NCBI RefSeq assembly: GCF_001043055.1
Contig: NZ_JYLF01000002.1
Span: forward strand, 186,001 to 250,000
DNA length: 64,000 nucleotides
DNA from: Pseudomonas weihenstephanensis
GTDB lineage: Bacteria > Pseudomonadota > Gammaproteobacteria > Pseudomonadales > Pseudomonadaceae
Direction: 5' to 3'
Positions within the stretch are counted from its first letter, which is position 1, and every line of letters starts with the position of its first letter. This document shows positions 28,162 to 36,471 of this stretch, in pieces. The notes under the pieces were generated by a model. The model was not told the origin of the DNA. It did not search any database and worked only from the letters and a program-made list of their open reading frames with translations. Made by a program: the position numbers and the translations under genes.

Positions 28162-28864
28162 CGCAATTACCTCTGTCGTGTATAGGCCAATTAATGACCG
28201 GACTTAAAGTGTGGGCTCACAGGGAACTACGGCGCATATAAGCCGCAATGCCCAGTGCAGGCATCGTTAAGTTTCAAGTTGTTGAAAGTTGCACAGTTAA
28301 AGTGCAGCTCATCACTATTACTAAGGCATGTCAGATGATGGGGACGGCCTTGGGCGGGCGCTGTGCGCCGCGATGTTTCTTATTTTTTAGCCTTTATAAA
28401 CAAAGGGTTATAGCTGAATTTCGATCACCTTTGCCTGGGCCTGATTACAGCGGATAAAACCTGAAAGTTAGGTTTATCGTTGTAAGCGATATCTCACAAA
28501 CTCTGTAAGAATCGTTACGGGTTGTATGAGCAGTCGTACCAAACATAGTTCCGGGCCGTTTATCCCGTTTTCGACGAAAATTAACAAAATGGAAAAAGAT
28601 GGCACTGGTTCCATATTGATAGCACTTAAGGTTTCGTCCTTTAATTTAAGGGCGTTCGTCGGCGAGGATAGTTAAGTGCCACTACTGATAAAAAAATTAG
28701 GTGCCACTATGAAAAAAAGTCACATTTGTCGAGTGAATTTATGTTGATAGAAATTTCAAGTCGTATTTTTGGCGTCAATTATTTGGCTATTTAAGCAGGA
28801 GTGTGAAGGGGTTCACAGCGCGACGCGCCCTCGATCAGGCCGAGGGCGTCAAAAAGGCGGGGGG
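28162..28864. promoter_or_regulatory. Long algD control region
   Basis: About 700 AT-rich bases without a gene lie between algD and yaaA; a region of this size upstream of algD is known in Pseudomonas to hold AlgR, AmrZ and sigma-22 sites. One good AlgR-box match, GCGTTCGTC against CCGTTCGTC, lies at 28652-28660, about 490 bases before the algD start. I searched by eye for the sigma-22 pattern GAACTT-N16-TCTGA toward algD and found no convincing match, so the promoter is not placed. Direct CAACTT/GAAACTT repeats occur at 28270-28292 on the minus strand. Confidence 0.6.
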
Positions 28865-29644
28865 TTATTCGGGGGTGTGATCGCGTAAGAAGACCAACAG
28901 ATCCGGTTTGGAGTGTTCGGCGCTGTAATAGTAACCCTGGGCATCAAATTGCTTGAGCTGCTCAGGGTCGTTGATGCGTTCCTTGATCACGAAACGGCTC
29001 ATCATGCCGCGCGCTTTTTTGGCGTAAAAGCTGATGATTTTGTGCTGGCCGTTCTTAAAGTCCCGGAATTCGGTGTTGATGATGCGTGCGTTCAAGGCTG
29101 ACTTTTTGACCGCCGAGAAGTACTCGTTGGAGGCCAGGTTGAGCAGCACGTCATCGCCTTGCTCGGCCAGTGCTTCATTGAGCCAGTCGCTGATGCGCGT
29201 GCCCCAAAAAGCATAGAGGTCTTTGCCGCGCGGGTTTTGCAGCTTGGTGCCCATTTCCAGGCGATAAGGCATCATCAGGTCCAGCGGGCGCAGCAGGCCA
29301 TATAGCCCGGAGAGCATGCGCAGATGGGTCTGCGCGTAGTCGAAGTCCGCTTCGCTGAAATCCACGGCATTCAATCCGGTGTACACATCGCCCTTGAAGG
29401 CCAGCAATGCTTGCTTGGCGTTGTCGGGCGTGAAGGCCGGGGTCCAGCAGCCGAAGCGTGCGGCGTTAAGGCCGGACAGCTTGTCGGACAGGTGCATCAG
29501 CTCGCCAATCTGTTGCGGGCTTAATTCGCGCAATTGCCCGATCAGCTCTTGGGAATGATCCAGGTATTGCGGCTGAGTGAAGCGCTGGGTGGCCGGCGGC
29601 GTCTCATAGTCGAGGGTTTTAGCGGGTGAAATCACCATCAGCAT
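28865..29644 (-). CDS. yaaA: Peroxide stress protein YaaA (DUF328/UPF0246)
   Basis: A 259-residue protein with the family start [16 protein letters not shown] and conserved [27 protein letters not shown] and [13 protein letters not shown] stretches. YaaA lowers free iron and oxidative DNA damage in E. coli. It is a stand-alone gene beside the algD control region, reading in the same direction as the alginate operon. Confidence 0.93.
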   Translation of the reverse strand: MLMVISPAKTLDYETPPATQRFTQPQYLDHSQELIGQLRELSPQQIGELMHLSDKLSGLNAARFGCWTPAFTPDNAKQALLAFKGDVYTGLNAVDFSEADFDYAQTHLRMLSGLYGLLRPLDLMMPYRLEMGTKLQNPRGKDLYAFWGTRISDWLNEALAEQGDDVLLNLASNEYFSAVKKSALNARIINTEFRDFKNGQHKIISFYAKKARGMMSRFVIKERINDPEQLKQFDAQGYYYSAEHSKPDLLVFLRDHTPE

Positions 29645-29737
29645 GGGTATCGTCTCCTTTTAGCGTGGGAGGGATTCTAGGGGGTTGGGCGGTTTGACTC
29701 CACCTATCACGCTGATAGCACGTATGCCGCGCAATTG

Positions 29738-29816
29738 AGTCGTCGCCGTCGAGGGACGGGGCTGCGATGGAAGGCGCAGGTTTTGCCGCGCTATTGCAGC
29801 CTGTGGCAGCGACTAC
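29738..29816. repeat. REP element upstream of the deacetylase gene
   Basis: GGGGCTGCGATGG near 29757-29770 and TTGCAGCCTGTGGCAGCGAC then TAC (29794-29816) are degenerate inverted REP halves. The right arm closely matches the arm at 23936 in reverse complement. It lies just ahead of the promoter of the polysaccharide deacetylase gene. Confidence 0.6.
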
Positions 29817-29873
29817 AGGTATTTGCCAGGTTGCAGGTTATAGTGCGCACAGTTTTTACAGGGAGATTGACCC

Positions 29874-31001
29874 GTGCGTATTGCTCTTTTTTTGTCGGCC
29901 TGGCTGGTGTGCCTGAGCGCGGTGGCGGCGCCCACTGAGCCAGCGACGCTGGATCGCAGCACATGGCCTGAGCAATTGATCAGCCCGGCGCTGTTTGATG
30001 TGGCGTCACGGGCCGAAATACTGACCTTCGCCCATGCCCTGTTGAGCAGTGAAGCGCTGGACGAGCGTGCGCTCAGCCAGCGGCTGGGCTTGAAAATCAT
30101 CAACATGGACGCGATTGATACGGTCCGTCAGCGTATGTGGCAACGTCTGCTGACCAATTACAACTTCGCCCAGCAAAGCTGCGATCAGGATGCCTCGTTC
30201 TGTTATTACGTGGACGGCATGGACAGCTTGCGTGAGCAGGCAGGCAAGTTTGAAATCGCCCCAGACTCGTTCTACGCCGATTGGGCGCAACCGAGCGCCG
30301 AGTTTCACCGCGCCTATCTGGATGAGCAGTTGCGCCTTGCGGCACTGTTCCCGCAAATCGGTAGCGAGGTCGAGCTGTTCAACGATCGGGAGTTCAACGG
30401 CGAGGGCATGAACGACCGACTGTTTATGCTGACCTTTGACAGCGGCCCGACTCACCAGCCGGGCACTACTGATTGGGTGGCCGACTATCTGCGCAAGCAA
30501 TCGGTGAGTGCAACGTTTTTTGTCTTGGGCAACAGCGTTCAGGCGCGGTTGGACAAACAGTCCGTGCAGGCACTGCAAGCGCTCTACAAAGGGCAATGCG
30601 TAGGGGTGCAAGGCTGGGAGTACCGCTCGCACAGCCATTGGACCGACTGGCAAGATTCGATTGTGCGCAGCTCGGCGCTGGTCAAAAAAGTATTGCCCGA
30701 CAATTACGTGCCTTTATTCCGCCCGCCCTACGGGCATCGCCGTGCCGACAGCGGGGCTTTTTTTGAGGCCCAGGGTATGCAGGTTGCATTGTGGAATATT
30801 GACTCCCAGGACTTGGCCGGCAGCCTGAGTGCTGAACAGTCTGCGCAACGCGTATTGAGCCTGATGCTGTTATGGCGCCACGGCGTGATCAGCTTTCACG
30901 ACACTCAAAGCAAGGTGCGCAGCGCTTTGCCCTGGCTGATGAAAGCCACTGCGCAAAGCGGGCTGGGGTGGCAGGAGTGTTCGGCGCTGGCTCAGCCGTA
31001 G
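29874..31001 (+). CDS. Polysaccharide deacetylase (NodB) family protein with a degenerate metal site
   Basis: 375 residues with a signal peptide (cleavage near VAAPT, residue 19), an N-terminal helical region (30-180) and a NodB domain (about 182-370). The normal metal/catalytic motif TFDDGP appears as TFDSGP: Asp189 is kept but the metal ligand Asp is Ser190. The second motif HxxxH reads HSHWT (253-257), lacking the His at +4. The RPPYG motif (283-287) and the late His (FHD, 342) are kept. It could be an inactive binding protein or use another metal arrangement. Periplasmic; substrate unknown. Confidence 0.8.
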   Translation: MRIALFLSAWLVCLSAVAAPTEPATLDRSTWPEQLISPALFDVASRAEILTFAHALLSSEALDERALSQRLGLKIINMDAIDTVRQRMWQRLLTNYNFAQQSCDQDASFCYYVDGMDSLREQAGKFEIAPDSFYADWAQPSAEFHRAYLDEQLRLAALFPQIGSEVELFNDREFNGEGMNDRLFMLTFDSGPTHQPGTTDWVADYLRKQSVSATFFVLGNSVQARLDKQSVQALQALYKGQCVGVQGWEYRSHSHWTDWQDSIVRSSALVKKVLPDNYVPLFRPPYGHRRADSGAFFEAQGMQVALWNIDSQDLAGSLSAEQSAQRVLSLMLLWRHGVISFHDTQSKVRSALPWLMKATAQSGLGWQECSALAQP

Positions 31002-31043
31002 CGTCGATAGCCCGCACTGGATCAGGGCGGGCAGTGAAGAGTC

Positions 31044-31364
31044 TTACAAAAGCCGCAGCGCCAGTTCGCTGCCTGCACGCAGGTATTGGACCTGGGCGGT
31101 GATGGCGTCTTTGACGATGGCTTCGCCGGTGTCAGACAGTTTGCCGTTTTTAGCGTCAATGACCGACAGTTGCAGCAGTTGCATGGTCACGTCCATCGAC
31201 TTTTGAAAGGCCGTCATATTGTTGTGTTGACCAAAGTGTTCGATAACCCTGTCCATGCGTTCGTCGGCACTGTCGCGCAGTTGCTTGAACTCGGTAAATG
31301 AAACTCTGTCGTCTTTATAGATCTCCAGCAGCATCTGTTCGAGCGTTTTGGAAATAGGGGTCAT
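31044..31364 (-). CDS. Hypothetical 106-aa helical protein
   Basis: Charged, leucine-rich and predicted mostly helical (MTPISKTLEQMLLEIYKDDR). It has no signal or membrane segment and a good ribosome site AAAGGA before the ATG. I do not recognise a characterised family. It converges with the deacetylase gene (42 bases between stops). Confidence 0.7.
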   Translation of the reverse strand: MTPISKTLEQMLLEIYKDDRVSFTEFKQLRDSADERMDRVIEHFGQHNNMTAFQKSMDVTMQLLQLSVIDAKNGKLSDTGEAIVKDAITAQVQYLRAGSELALRLL

Positions 31365-31964
31365 AGCGTCGTCCTTTTGTATGGGCGCGGTCGGCGTATT
31401 GGCGCGTACCCTGTGTTTTTGCAGGGCATGTCACGACACGAACACGGTCATAAATGAAAGTGGTTGCACGGGCCGGTGTCGGCACAACCACCACGGCGTG
31501 GCGCATTGCGCAGTCTTGGCGGGTGCGAGGTGAAGCTTAGTGCGGGCAAAAGGGCGGGGGGTGTAGGTCGGATCTTTGCTTGCTGTCGGCGCGGGCCGGT
31601 CTTTGGTGGCGAGATTTCAATGTTTTGTGTTGGGGCGAACGCTTAGCCTTTTGAACGGCTTGCAAATCACATTGGATACTTTTTTGTTACAGGTTGATCC
31701 CTCAGCCTAGTAGCGGTTTGGCATTGCGCCAAGGGCTGTTCGTCATTCAGAAAAAAATAGTGCCAAACCGCTAAAAAGACTTTTTCTTGTCACACGTTTT
31801 GGAGTATTACGAAGACAGACCGCCGAAACCTGCCACACAGGTGGCGTCTTCCAAGACCTATCGGGCAGGGATTCATCTGACATGGGCAGATGAGCCGGCA
31901 GTCACATCGAGGCGCAGCACTGTTGCGGTATTGCGTCGAATGGCTCCCACAAAGGTGACCGAGT
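31365..31964. other. 600-base gene-free gap upstream of phoH
   Basis: No convincing coding region; the short open frames have poor codon use. It holds one perfect inverted repeat (31711-31773) and a CAAGAAAAAGTC-like short palindrome just after it (31774-31790). The promoter of the phoH-like gene should lie here. Confidence 0.5.
31711..31773. repeat. Perfect 13-bp inverted repeat, 37-base loop
   Basis: TAGCGGTTTGGCA (31711-31723) and TGCCAAACCGCTA (31761-31773) are exact reverse complements around a 37-base spacer that holds an A7 run. It is unlike the REP or GGGAGAGGG families in this window. It might be a regulatory RNA hairpin, a paired operator, or the ends of a tiny mobile element. Confidence 0.7.
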
Positions 31965-33359
31965 ATGGATGATCACGGACGCACTCCTTCTTCCAACCAG
32001 CCAATCCTTTATGTGCTCGATACCAATGTTCTGATTCACGATCCAAATGCCATGCTCAACTTCGAGGAACACCACGTCGCAATCCCGATGACGGTGCTTG
32101 AAGAACTCGACAAACTCAAAACCGGCAAGCTGTTGGTCGCCGCCGAATGCCGTCAGGCCATTCGTTTGATTGACCAGGTGCTGGGCGTGGCTTCGCCGGA
32201 AAACGTTGAAAAGGGCGTGCCCATTCAGCGCGGTAAAAGTGGCCCTAAAGGCTTTTTGTCGATTTTGATGAACAAGCGCCGAGAACCTAACGCGCTGCTG
32301 CCCGAAACCCTTAACGACAACATCATCATCAACCAGTTGATTGATTTGCATGCCCGCTCGCCTGAAATTCAGGTGGTGCTGGTGACCAAAGACATCAATA
32401 TGCGCCTCAAAGCCCGTGCGTGCGGGATCGAGTCCGAGGACTACAGCACCGACCAGTTGGTCGATGATGTGTCGATGCTGTCGCGTGGCTACCACACGAT
32501 GACCGGTTCCTTCTGGGACCGTGTCAGCAAGGTGGAAACCCGTCAGGGTCACGGCAGTACCTGGCATCAAGTGCAGATGATCGAGAACCTGCCGTCGGTG
32601 CATATCAACGAATTCATCATTGACGAACAGGGGTTTGTCGGCTGGATCAAAGAGGTGCGCAAGGACCACCTACTGATCCTCGACATGCATCAGGAACCGT
32701 TGCTGCATCAGGAAGCCTGGGGGCTTAAACCTCGGGATATTTACCAAGGGCTGGCGTTGTATGCCTTGCTCGACCCGGACATTCATCTGGTCAACCTGTC
32801 GGGTGCGGCAGGTTCGGGTAAAACCATCCTGGCGCTGGCGGCGGCGATTGAACAAACCATGGTCAGCAAGCGCTACCGGCGCATCATTTGTACCCGTAGT
32901 GTGCAAGGGCTGGACCAGGAAATCGGCTTCTTGCCCGGCACCGAAGCCGAGAAAATGGAGCCTTGGCTGGGCGCCATCACCGATAACCTCGAAGCGTTGC
33001 ACATGGAGGATGAAAGCACCCACGGCAGCGTCGACTACATCCTGAGCAAGGTGCCATTGCAGTTCAAATCCCTGAACTACATCCGGGGTCGTAGCTTCCA
33101 GCAGAGTTTAATCTTGATCGACGAGTGCCAGAACCTCACGCCGCACCAGATGAAAACCATCATTACCCGTGCGGGGGCGGGCTCCAAAGTAGTGTGTCTG
33201 GGCAACCTGGCGCAGATTGATACACCTTACCTGTCAGCCACCAGTTCTGGGTTGACGTACCTGACGGAGCGTTTCAAGGACTTCCCGAACGGTGTTCACA
33301 TTGCCCTGCAAGGGGTGCCGCGTTCGATACTCGCCGAGTACGCCGAATCGCACCTTTAA
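31965..33359 (+). CDS. PIN-PhoH family ATPase/RNase
   Basis: 464 residues: an N-terminal PIN nuclease-like domain (residues about 13-160, LYVLDTNVLIHDPNAMLNFEEH with the acidic Asp, and later DINMRLKARACGIESEDY) followed by a PhoH P-loop ATPase domain (about 250-464, GAAGSGKTILALAAA Walker A; LILIDECQNLTP Walker B). PIN-PhoH proteins are thought to unwind and cleave RNA. In P. aeruginosa PAO1, as I recall, the orthologue lies next to moaC; here the two are about 20 kb apart. Confidence 0.9.
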   Translation: MDDHGRTPSSNQPILYVLDTNVLIHDPNAMLNFEEHHVAIPMTVLEELDKLKTGKLLVAAECRQAIRLIDQVLGVASPENVEKGVPIQRGKSGPKGFLSILMNKRREPNALLPETLNDNIIINQLIDLHARSPEIQVVLVTKDINMRLKARACGIESEDYSTDQLVDDVSMLSRGYHTMTGSFWDRVSKVETRQGHGSTWHQVQMIENLPSVHINEFIIDEQGFVGWIKEVRKDHLLILDMHQEPLLHQEAWGLKPRDIYQGLALYALLDPDIHLVNLSGAAGSGKTILALAAAIEQTMVSKRYRRIICTRSVQGLDQEIGFLPGTEAEKMEPWLGAITDNLEALHMEDESTHGSVDYILSKVPLQFKSLNYIRGRSFQQSLILIDECQNLTPHQMKTIITRAGAGSKVVCLGNLAQIDTPYLSATSSGLTYLTERFKDFPNGVHIALQGVPRSILAEYAESHL

Positions 33360-33381
33360 ACCTACGTTTACACCTCTGATC

Positions 33382-33406
33382 CGGGCGGCCTTGAGCCGCC
33401 CGTTTT
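33382..33406 (+). terminator. Rho-independent terminator after phoH
   Basis: CGGGCGGC (33382-33389), loop CTTGA, GCCGCCCG (33395-33402) then TTTT. It begins 22 bases after the phoH stop codon. Confidence 0.85.
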
Positions 33407-33452
33407 GTGTGTGATTTCGCATGCAGGTCCAGATGGAAGCTAATGGCCAGTA

Positions 33453-33576
33453 TGCGCAAGAAGTTGCGCACTCATCTGTGGATAAACCTGTGCATACCTT
33501 TGTGTGGCTCATATAGATATTGGCCTGTAGGCGAGTGCGCAAGAAGTTGCGCAGTACTGCGCAACTTCTTGCGCAC
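33453..33576. promoter_or_regulatory. Repeated TGCGCAA-N4-TTGCGCA palindromes upstream of hcp
   Basis: One 18-bp copy TGCGCAAGAAGTTGCGCA lies at 33453-33470. Two more copies in opposite orientation, at 33536-33553 and 33558-33575, merge into a perfect 42-bp palindrome (33535-33576, centre AGTACT). The centres lie about 225 and 130 bases upstream of the expected start from the sigma-54-like promoter at 33661, the usual distance for sites of a sigma-54 activator. They could instead be sites for another dimeric regulator. Confidence 0.7.
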
Positions 33577-33660
33577 TTTATTCATGCTTTCTATATGAAA
33601 ATCAGTCTTCCAAACGACATGATTGATCTAACTTTCTGTTCTTAATGGCTTTTTAAACTG

Positions 33661-33676
33661 TGGCACGAACCTTGAT
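33661..33676 (+). promoter_or_regulatory. Probable sigma-54 (-24/-12) promoter for hcp
   Basis: TGGCACGAACCTTGAT matches TGGCACG-N4-TTGC except that the -12 element reads GA instead of GC; the 10-base spacing between GG and GA is correct. It lies 80 bases ahead of the hcp start codon. Some Pseudomonas hcp/vgrG operons are known to depend on RpoN. Confidence 0.6.
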
Positions 33677-33755
33677 GTGTCTAATCAGTACTTGGGCGGC
33701 ATTTGCTCGTTCCAAGCCCTTATTTTTCAGCGCATTTTCAGCAAGGAGAGCCACC

Positions 33756-34274
33756 ATGGCCACGCCAGCGTATATATCCATCACGGGCACCAAACAGGGT
33801 CTGATCACTGCCGGTGCGTTCACCGCGGATTCAGTAGGCAATACCTATCAGGAAGGTCATGAAGACCAGGTCATGGTTCAGGGCTTCAGCCACGAATTGA
33901 TCATTCCTCGCGACCCGCAGTCCGGCCAACCGACCGGCCAACGCGTTCACAAACCGGTAAAAATCACCAAGGTGTTCGACAAGTCCTCGCCGCTGCTGCT
34001 GGCTGCGCTGACCTCCGGCGAGCGCCTGACCGAGATCGAAATCCAGTGGTTCCGCACCTCGGCTGCCGGTACTCAAGAGCATTACTACACCACCAAACTT
34101 GAAGACGCGATCATCGTTGACATCAAGGACTACATGTTCAACTGCCAGGACCCGTCGAACTCGCACTTCACGCACCTGCAAGACGTGGAATTCACCTACC
34201 GCAAAATCACCTGGACGCACGAAGTGTGCGGCACATCCGGTTCCGATGACTGGCGTTCGCCTGTAGCGGGCTGA
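33756..34274 (+). CDS. hcp: Type VI secretion tube protein Hcp
   Basis: A 172-residue Hcp of the T6SS tube. The start at 33756 (MATPAYISITGTKQGLITAG) has a strong ribosome site AAGGAGAG eight bases upstream; the frame stays open further up but without conserved sequence. The body shows HELIIPRDPQSGQPTGQRVHKP and EIQWFRTSAAGTQEHYYTTKLEDA as in Hcp2-type proteins. No structural T6SS genes are nearby, so this is an orphan hcp-vgrG locus that would use a sheath and baseplate encoded elsewhere. Confidence 0.95.
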   Translation: MATPAYISITGTKQGLITAGAFTADSVGNTYQEGHEDQVMVQGFSHELIIPRDPQSGQPTGQRVHKPVKITKVFDKSSPLLLAALTSGERLTEIEIQWFRTSAAGTQEHYYTTKLEDAIIVDIKDYMFNCQDPSNSHFTHLQDVEFTYRKITWTHEVCGTSGSDDWRSPVAG

Positions 34275-34360
34275 AACTGACCTGCTGCTTGACGGCATCC
34301 ATCGTTGATCACGGTGGGTGCCGATGAAGCCGTTAAGGTGTTCACCTTGAGGAACAATGG

Positions 34361-36436
34361 ATGTTCAGCCCTGCCAACGAAACGCAATTCACTCTGACCA
34401 TCACGGGGCTTGCTCACGATTTGCGTGTGCTTAAGTTTGAGGGGCAAGAGACGATCAGCTCACCGTTTGCAATCAAGGTGGAGCTGGTGAGCGAGCGCCC
34501 CGATCTCGACCTTGAAAGCCTGCTGCATCAACAGGCATTTCTGGCATTCAACCACAGCGGTAACGGTATTCACGGGCAGATTTATCGCATTGCCCAAGGC
34601 GATTCTGGCGAGCGCCTGACCCGTTACAGCCTGACACTGGTGCCTCAACTGGCGTACCTGCGCCATCGCTCCAACCAACGTATTTTTCAGCAGCGCACGG
34701 TTGCGCAGATCATTGCCAGCATCCTCGAAGAGCACGGGATTCATGGCGATGCCTATCAGTTTCAATTGAATTCGACCTACCCGGCGCGTGAGTACTGTGT
34801 TCAGTACGACGAGTCGGACTTGCACTTTATTCAGCGCCTGTGCCACGAAGAAGGCATTCACTACCACTTTCAACATTCAGAACAGGCGCACCTGCTGGTG
34901 TTCGGCGACGACCAGACGGTCTTCCCTCAGTTGGGCATGCCTACGGCCTACGTGCAGGGCAGCGGCATGGTGGCGGATGAGCCGGTCGTCAAGCATTTCA
35001 ATGTGCGCCTTGAAACCCGCACCAGCCGTACCACCCGCCGTGATTACGATTTCCAGAAAGCCGGCTTTCGGGTCGAGGCCGCCCACAGCCCGCAAGCGCA
35101 GAGCCCGCAACCCGATCTGGAAGACTACGACTATCCAGGCTTGTTCGTGCAGGGCGAACGTGGCAAACCCTTGACCCAGCGCGCCCTTGAGCGCCATCGC
35201 GCCGACTACCGTCTGGCCGAAGGCAAAAGCGATCAGCCGACGTTGGTCTCGGGGCATTTCTTGTCCCTTACCGAACACCCGCGCAAGGCGTGGAATGCCC
35301 TGTGGTTGCTGACTGAGGTCCATCATCAGGGCTATCAGCCGCAAGTGCTGGAAGAGCACATCACCCACGACAGCGATACGCACACCGAAGCGTTTGAGCA
35401 GGGCTATCGCAACCGCTTCGTGGCCACCCCGTGGGATGTGTTTTACCGCCCGCAACAGGCCTACCCCAAGCCCAGGGTACTGGGCAGCCAGACCGCCTTG
35501 GTGACCGGGCCTGCGGGGGAAGAAATCTATTGCGATGCCCACGGCCGGATCAAGGTCAAGTTCCATTGGGACCGCGAAGGCAAGGTCGATGACAAGTCCA
35601 GCTACTGGTTGCGGGTGGCTTCCAGTTGGGCGGGCAGCAACCACGGCAGCGTGACGATCCCGCGGGTCGGCATGGAAGTGCTGGTGACCTTTCTGGAGGG
35701 GGACCCGGATCAGCCGGTGGTCAGTGGCTGTCTGGCCAATAGCCTTAACCCGGTGCCTTACCCCTTGCCGGCCAACAAGACCCGCAGCGTGTTCCGCAGC
35801 CGCAGCTCACCGCAGAGCACCGGGTTCAACGAGCTGCACCTTGAAGACCGTGCGGGTCAGGAACTGATCTACCTGCGCGCCCAGCGCGACATGGAACACA
35901 AGGTCGAACATGACAGTCGCCTGGAAGTCGGTAACGAACGGCATGAAACCATCATGGGCAACAACATCGTGGTGCTTGAGGCCGAAGATCAGCGTACGGT
36001 CACTGCCGACCGCAAGGTCGAACTCAAGGCCAATGATTATTTGCAGGTCGCCAGCAGCAGCCACACCCGCGTCGGGCAGACGCTGGTGGCCGAAGCGGGG
36101 CAGGAAGTGCACCTCAAGGCGGGTGCCAATTTGATCCTCGACGCGGGCGCAAGCATCACCCTTAAAGCGGGCGGCCAACACATCGTCATTGGAGGCGGGG
36201 GGATATTCAGCAGCACCCCCATTCAAATCGGCGGGGCACCCGCCAGCGGCACGGCTGCCGCACCGTTGTTACCCGGTTTGCTCGGGTTGTTGGCTGTGCC
36301 CTCGTTGCTTGAACAAAAGCAGGCTCAGACCGCTCAAGCCCCCGAGCAGCCCGAGACGCCAGCGCCGCTCAAGCCGGTGTGCAAAGACTGTTTACTCGCC
36401 GCGCAGGCCAAGGCTGATGCGCTGGTGGCACGTTAA
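34361..36436 (+). CDS. vgrG: Type VI secretion spike protein VgrG (TssI)
   Basis: 691 residues with the gp27/gp5-like core: gp27-like domain (about 1-370), the OB-fold with IYCDAHGRIKVKFHWDREGK, WLRVASSWAGSNHGSVTIPRVGMEVLV and EGDPDQPVVSGCL (about 390-470), then the gp5-like beta-helix needle (about 500-620). A short C-terminal tail is rich in Pro/Gln and ends KPVCKDCLLAAQAKADALVAR, the likely contact for the adaptor or effector. A good ribosome site GAGGAA precedes the ATG. Transcribed with hcp. Confidence 0.95.
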   Translation: MFSPANETQFTLTITGLAHDLRVLKFEGQETISSPFAIKVELVSERPDLDLESLLHQQAFLAFNHSGNGIHGQIYRIAQGDSGERLTRYSLTLVPQLAYLRHRSNQRIFQQRTVAQIIASILEEHGIHGDAYQFQLNSTYPAREYCVQYDESDLHFIQRLCHEEGIHYHFQHSEQAHLLVFGDDQTVFPQLGMPTAYVQGSGMVADEPVVKHFNVRLETRTSRTTRRDYDFQKAGFRVEAAHSPQAQSPQPDLEDYDYPGLFVQGERGKPLTQRALERHRADYRLAEGKSDQPTLVSGHFLSLTEHPRKAWNALWLLTEVHHQGYQPQVLEEHITHDSDTHTEAFEQGYRNRFVATPWDVFYRPQQAYPKPRVLGSQTALVTGPAGEEIYCDAHGRIKVKFHWDREGKVDDKSSYWLRVASSWAGSNHGSVTIPRVGMEVLVTFLEGDPDQPVVSGCLANSLNPVPYPLPANKTRSVFRSRSSPQSTGFNELHLEDRAGQELIYLRAQRDMEHKVEHDSRLEVGNERHETIMGNNIVVLEAEDQRTVTADRKVELKANDYLQVASSSHTRVGQTLVAEAGQEVHLKAGANLILDAGASITLKAGGQHIVIGGGGIFSSTPIQIGGAPASGTAAAPLLPGLLGLLAVPSLLEQKQAQTAQAPEQPETPAPLKPVCKDCLLAAQAKADALVAR

Positions 36437-36471
36437 CGTTTATGTGACGCACACAAAAACAAGGAAAGGTC

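Noticed and set aside
28331..28362. TCTGA on the minus strand as a sigma-22 -10 box for algD
   Set aside because: The bases 16-17 upstream are GC-rich and unlike GAACTT.
28811..28855. GC-rich inverted repeat after yaaA as an intrinsic terminator
   Set aside because: The stem has a two-base bulge and the T-run lies before the stem in the yaaA direction, so it does not fit.
33477..33485. Exact DnaA box (TGTGGATAA, complement of TTATCCACA) near the palindromes
   Set aside because: A single box without neighbours, AT-rich unwinding element or dnaA/dnaN context; a 9-base match is expected by chance and this is not an origin.
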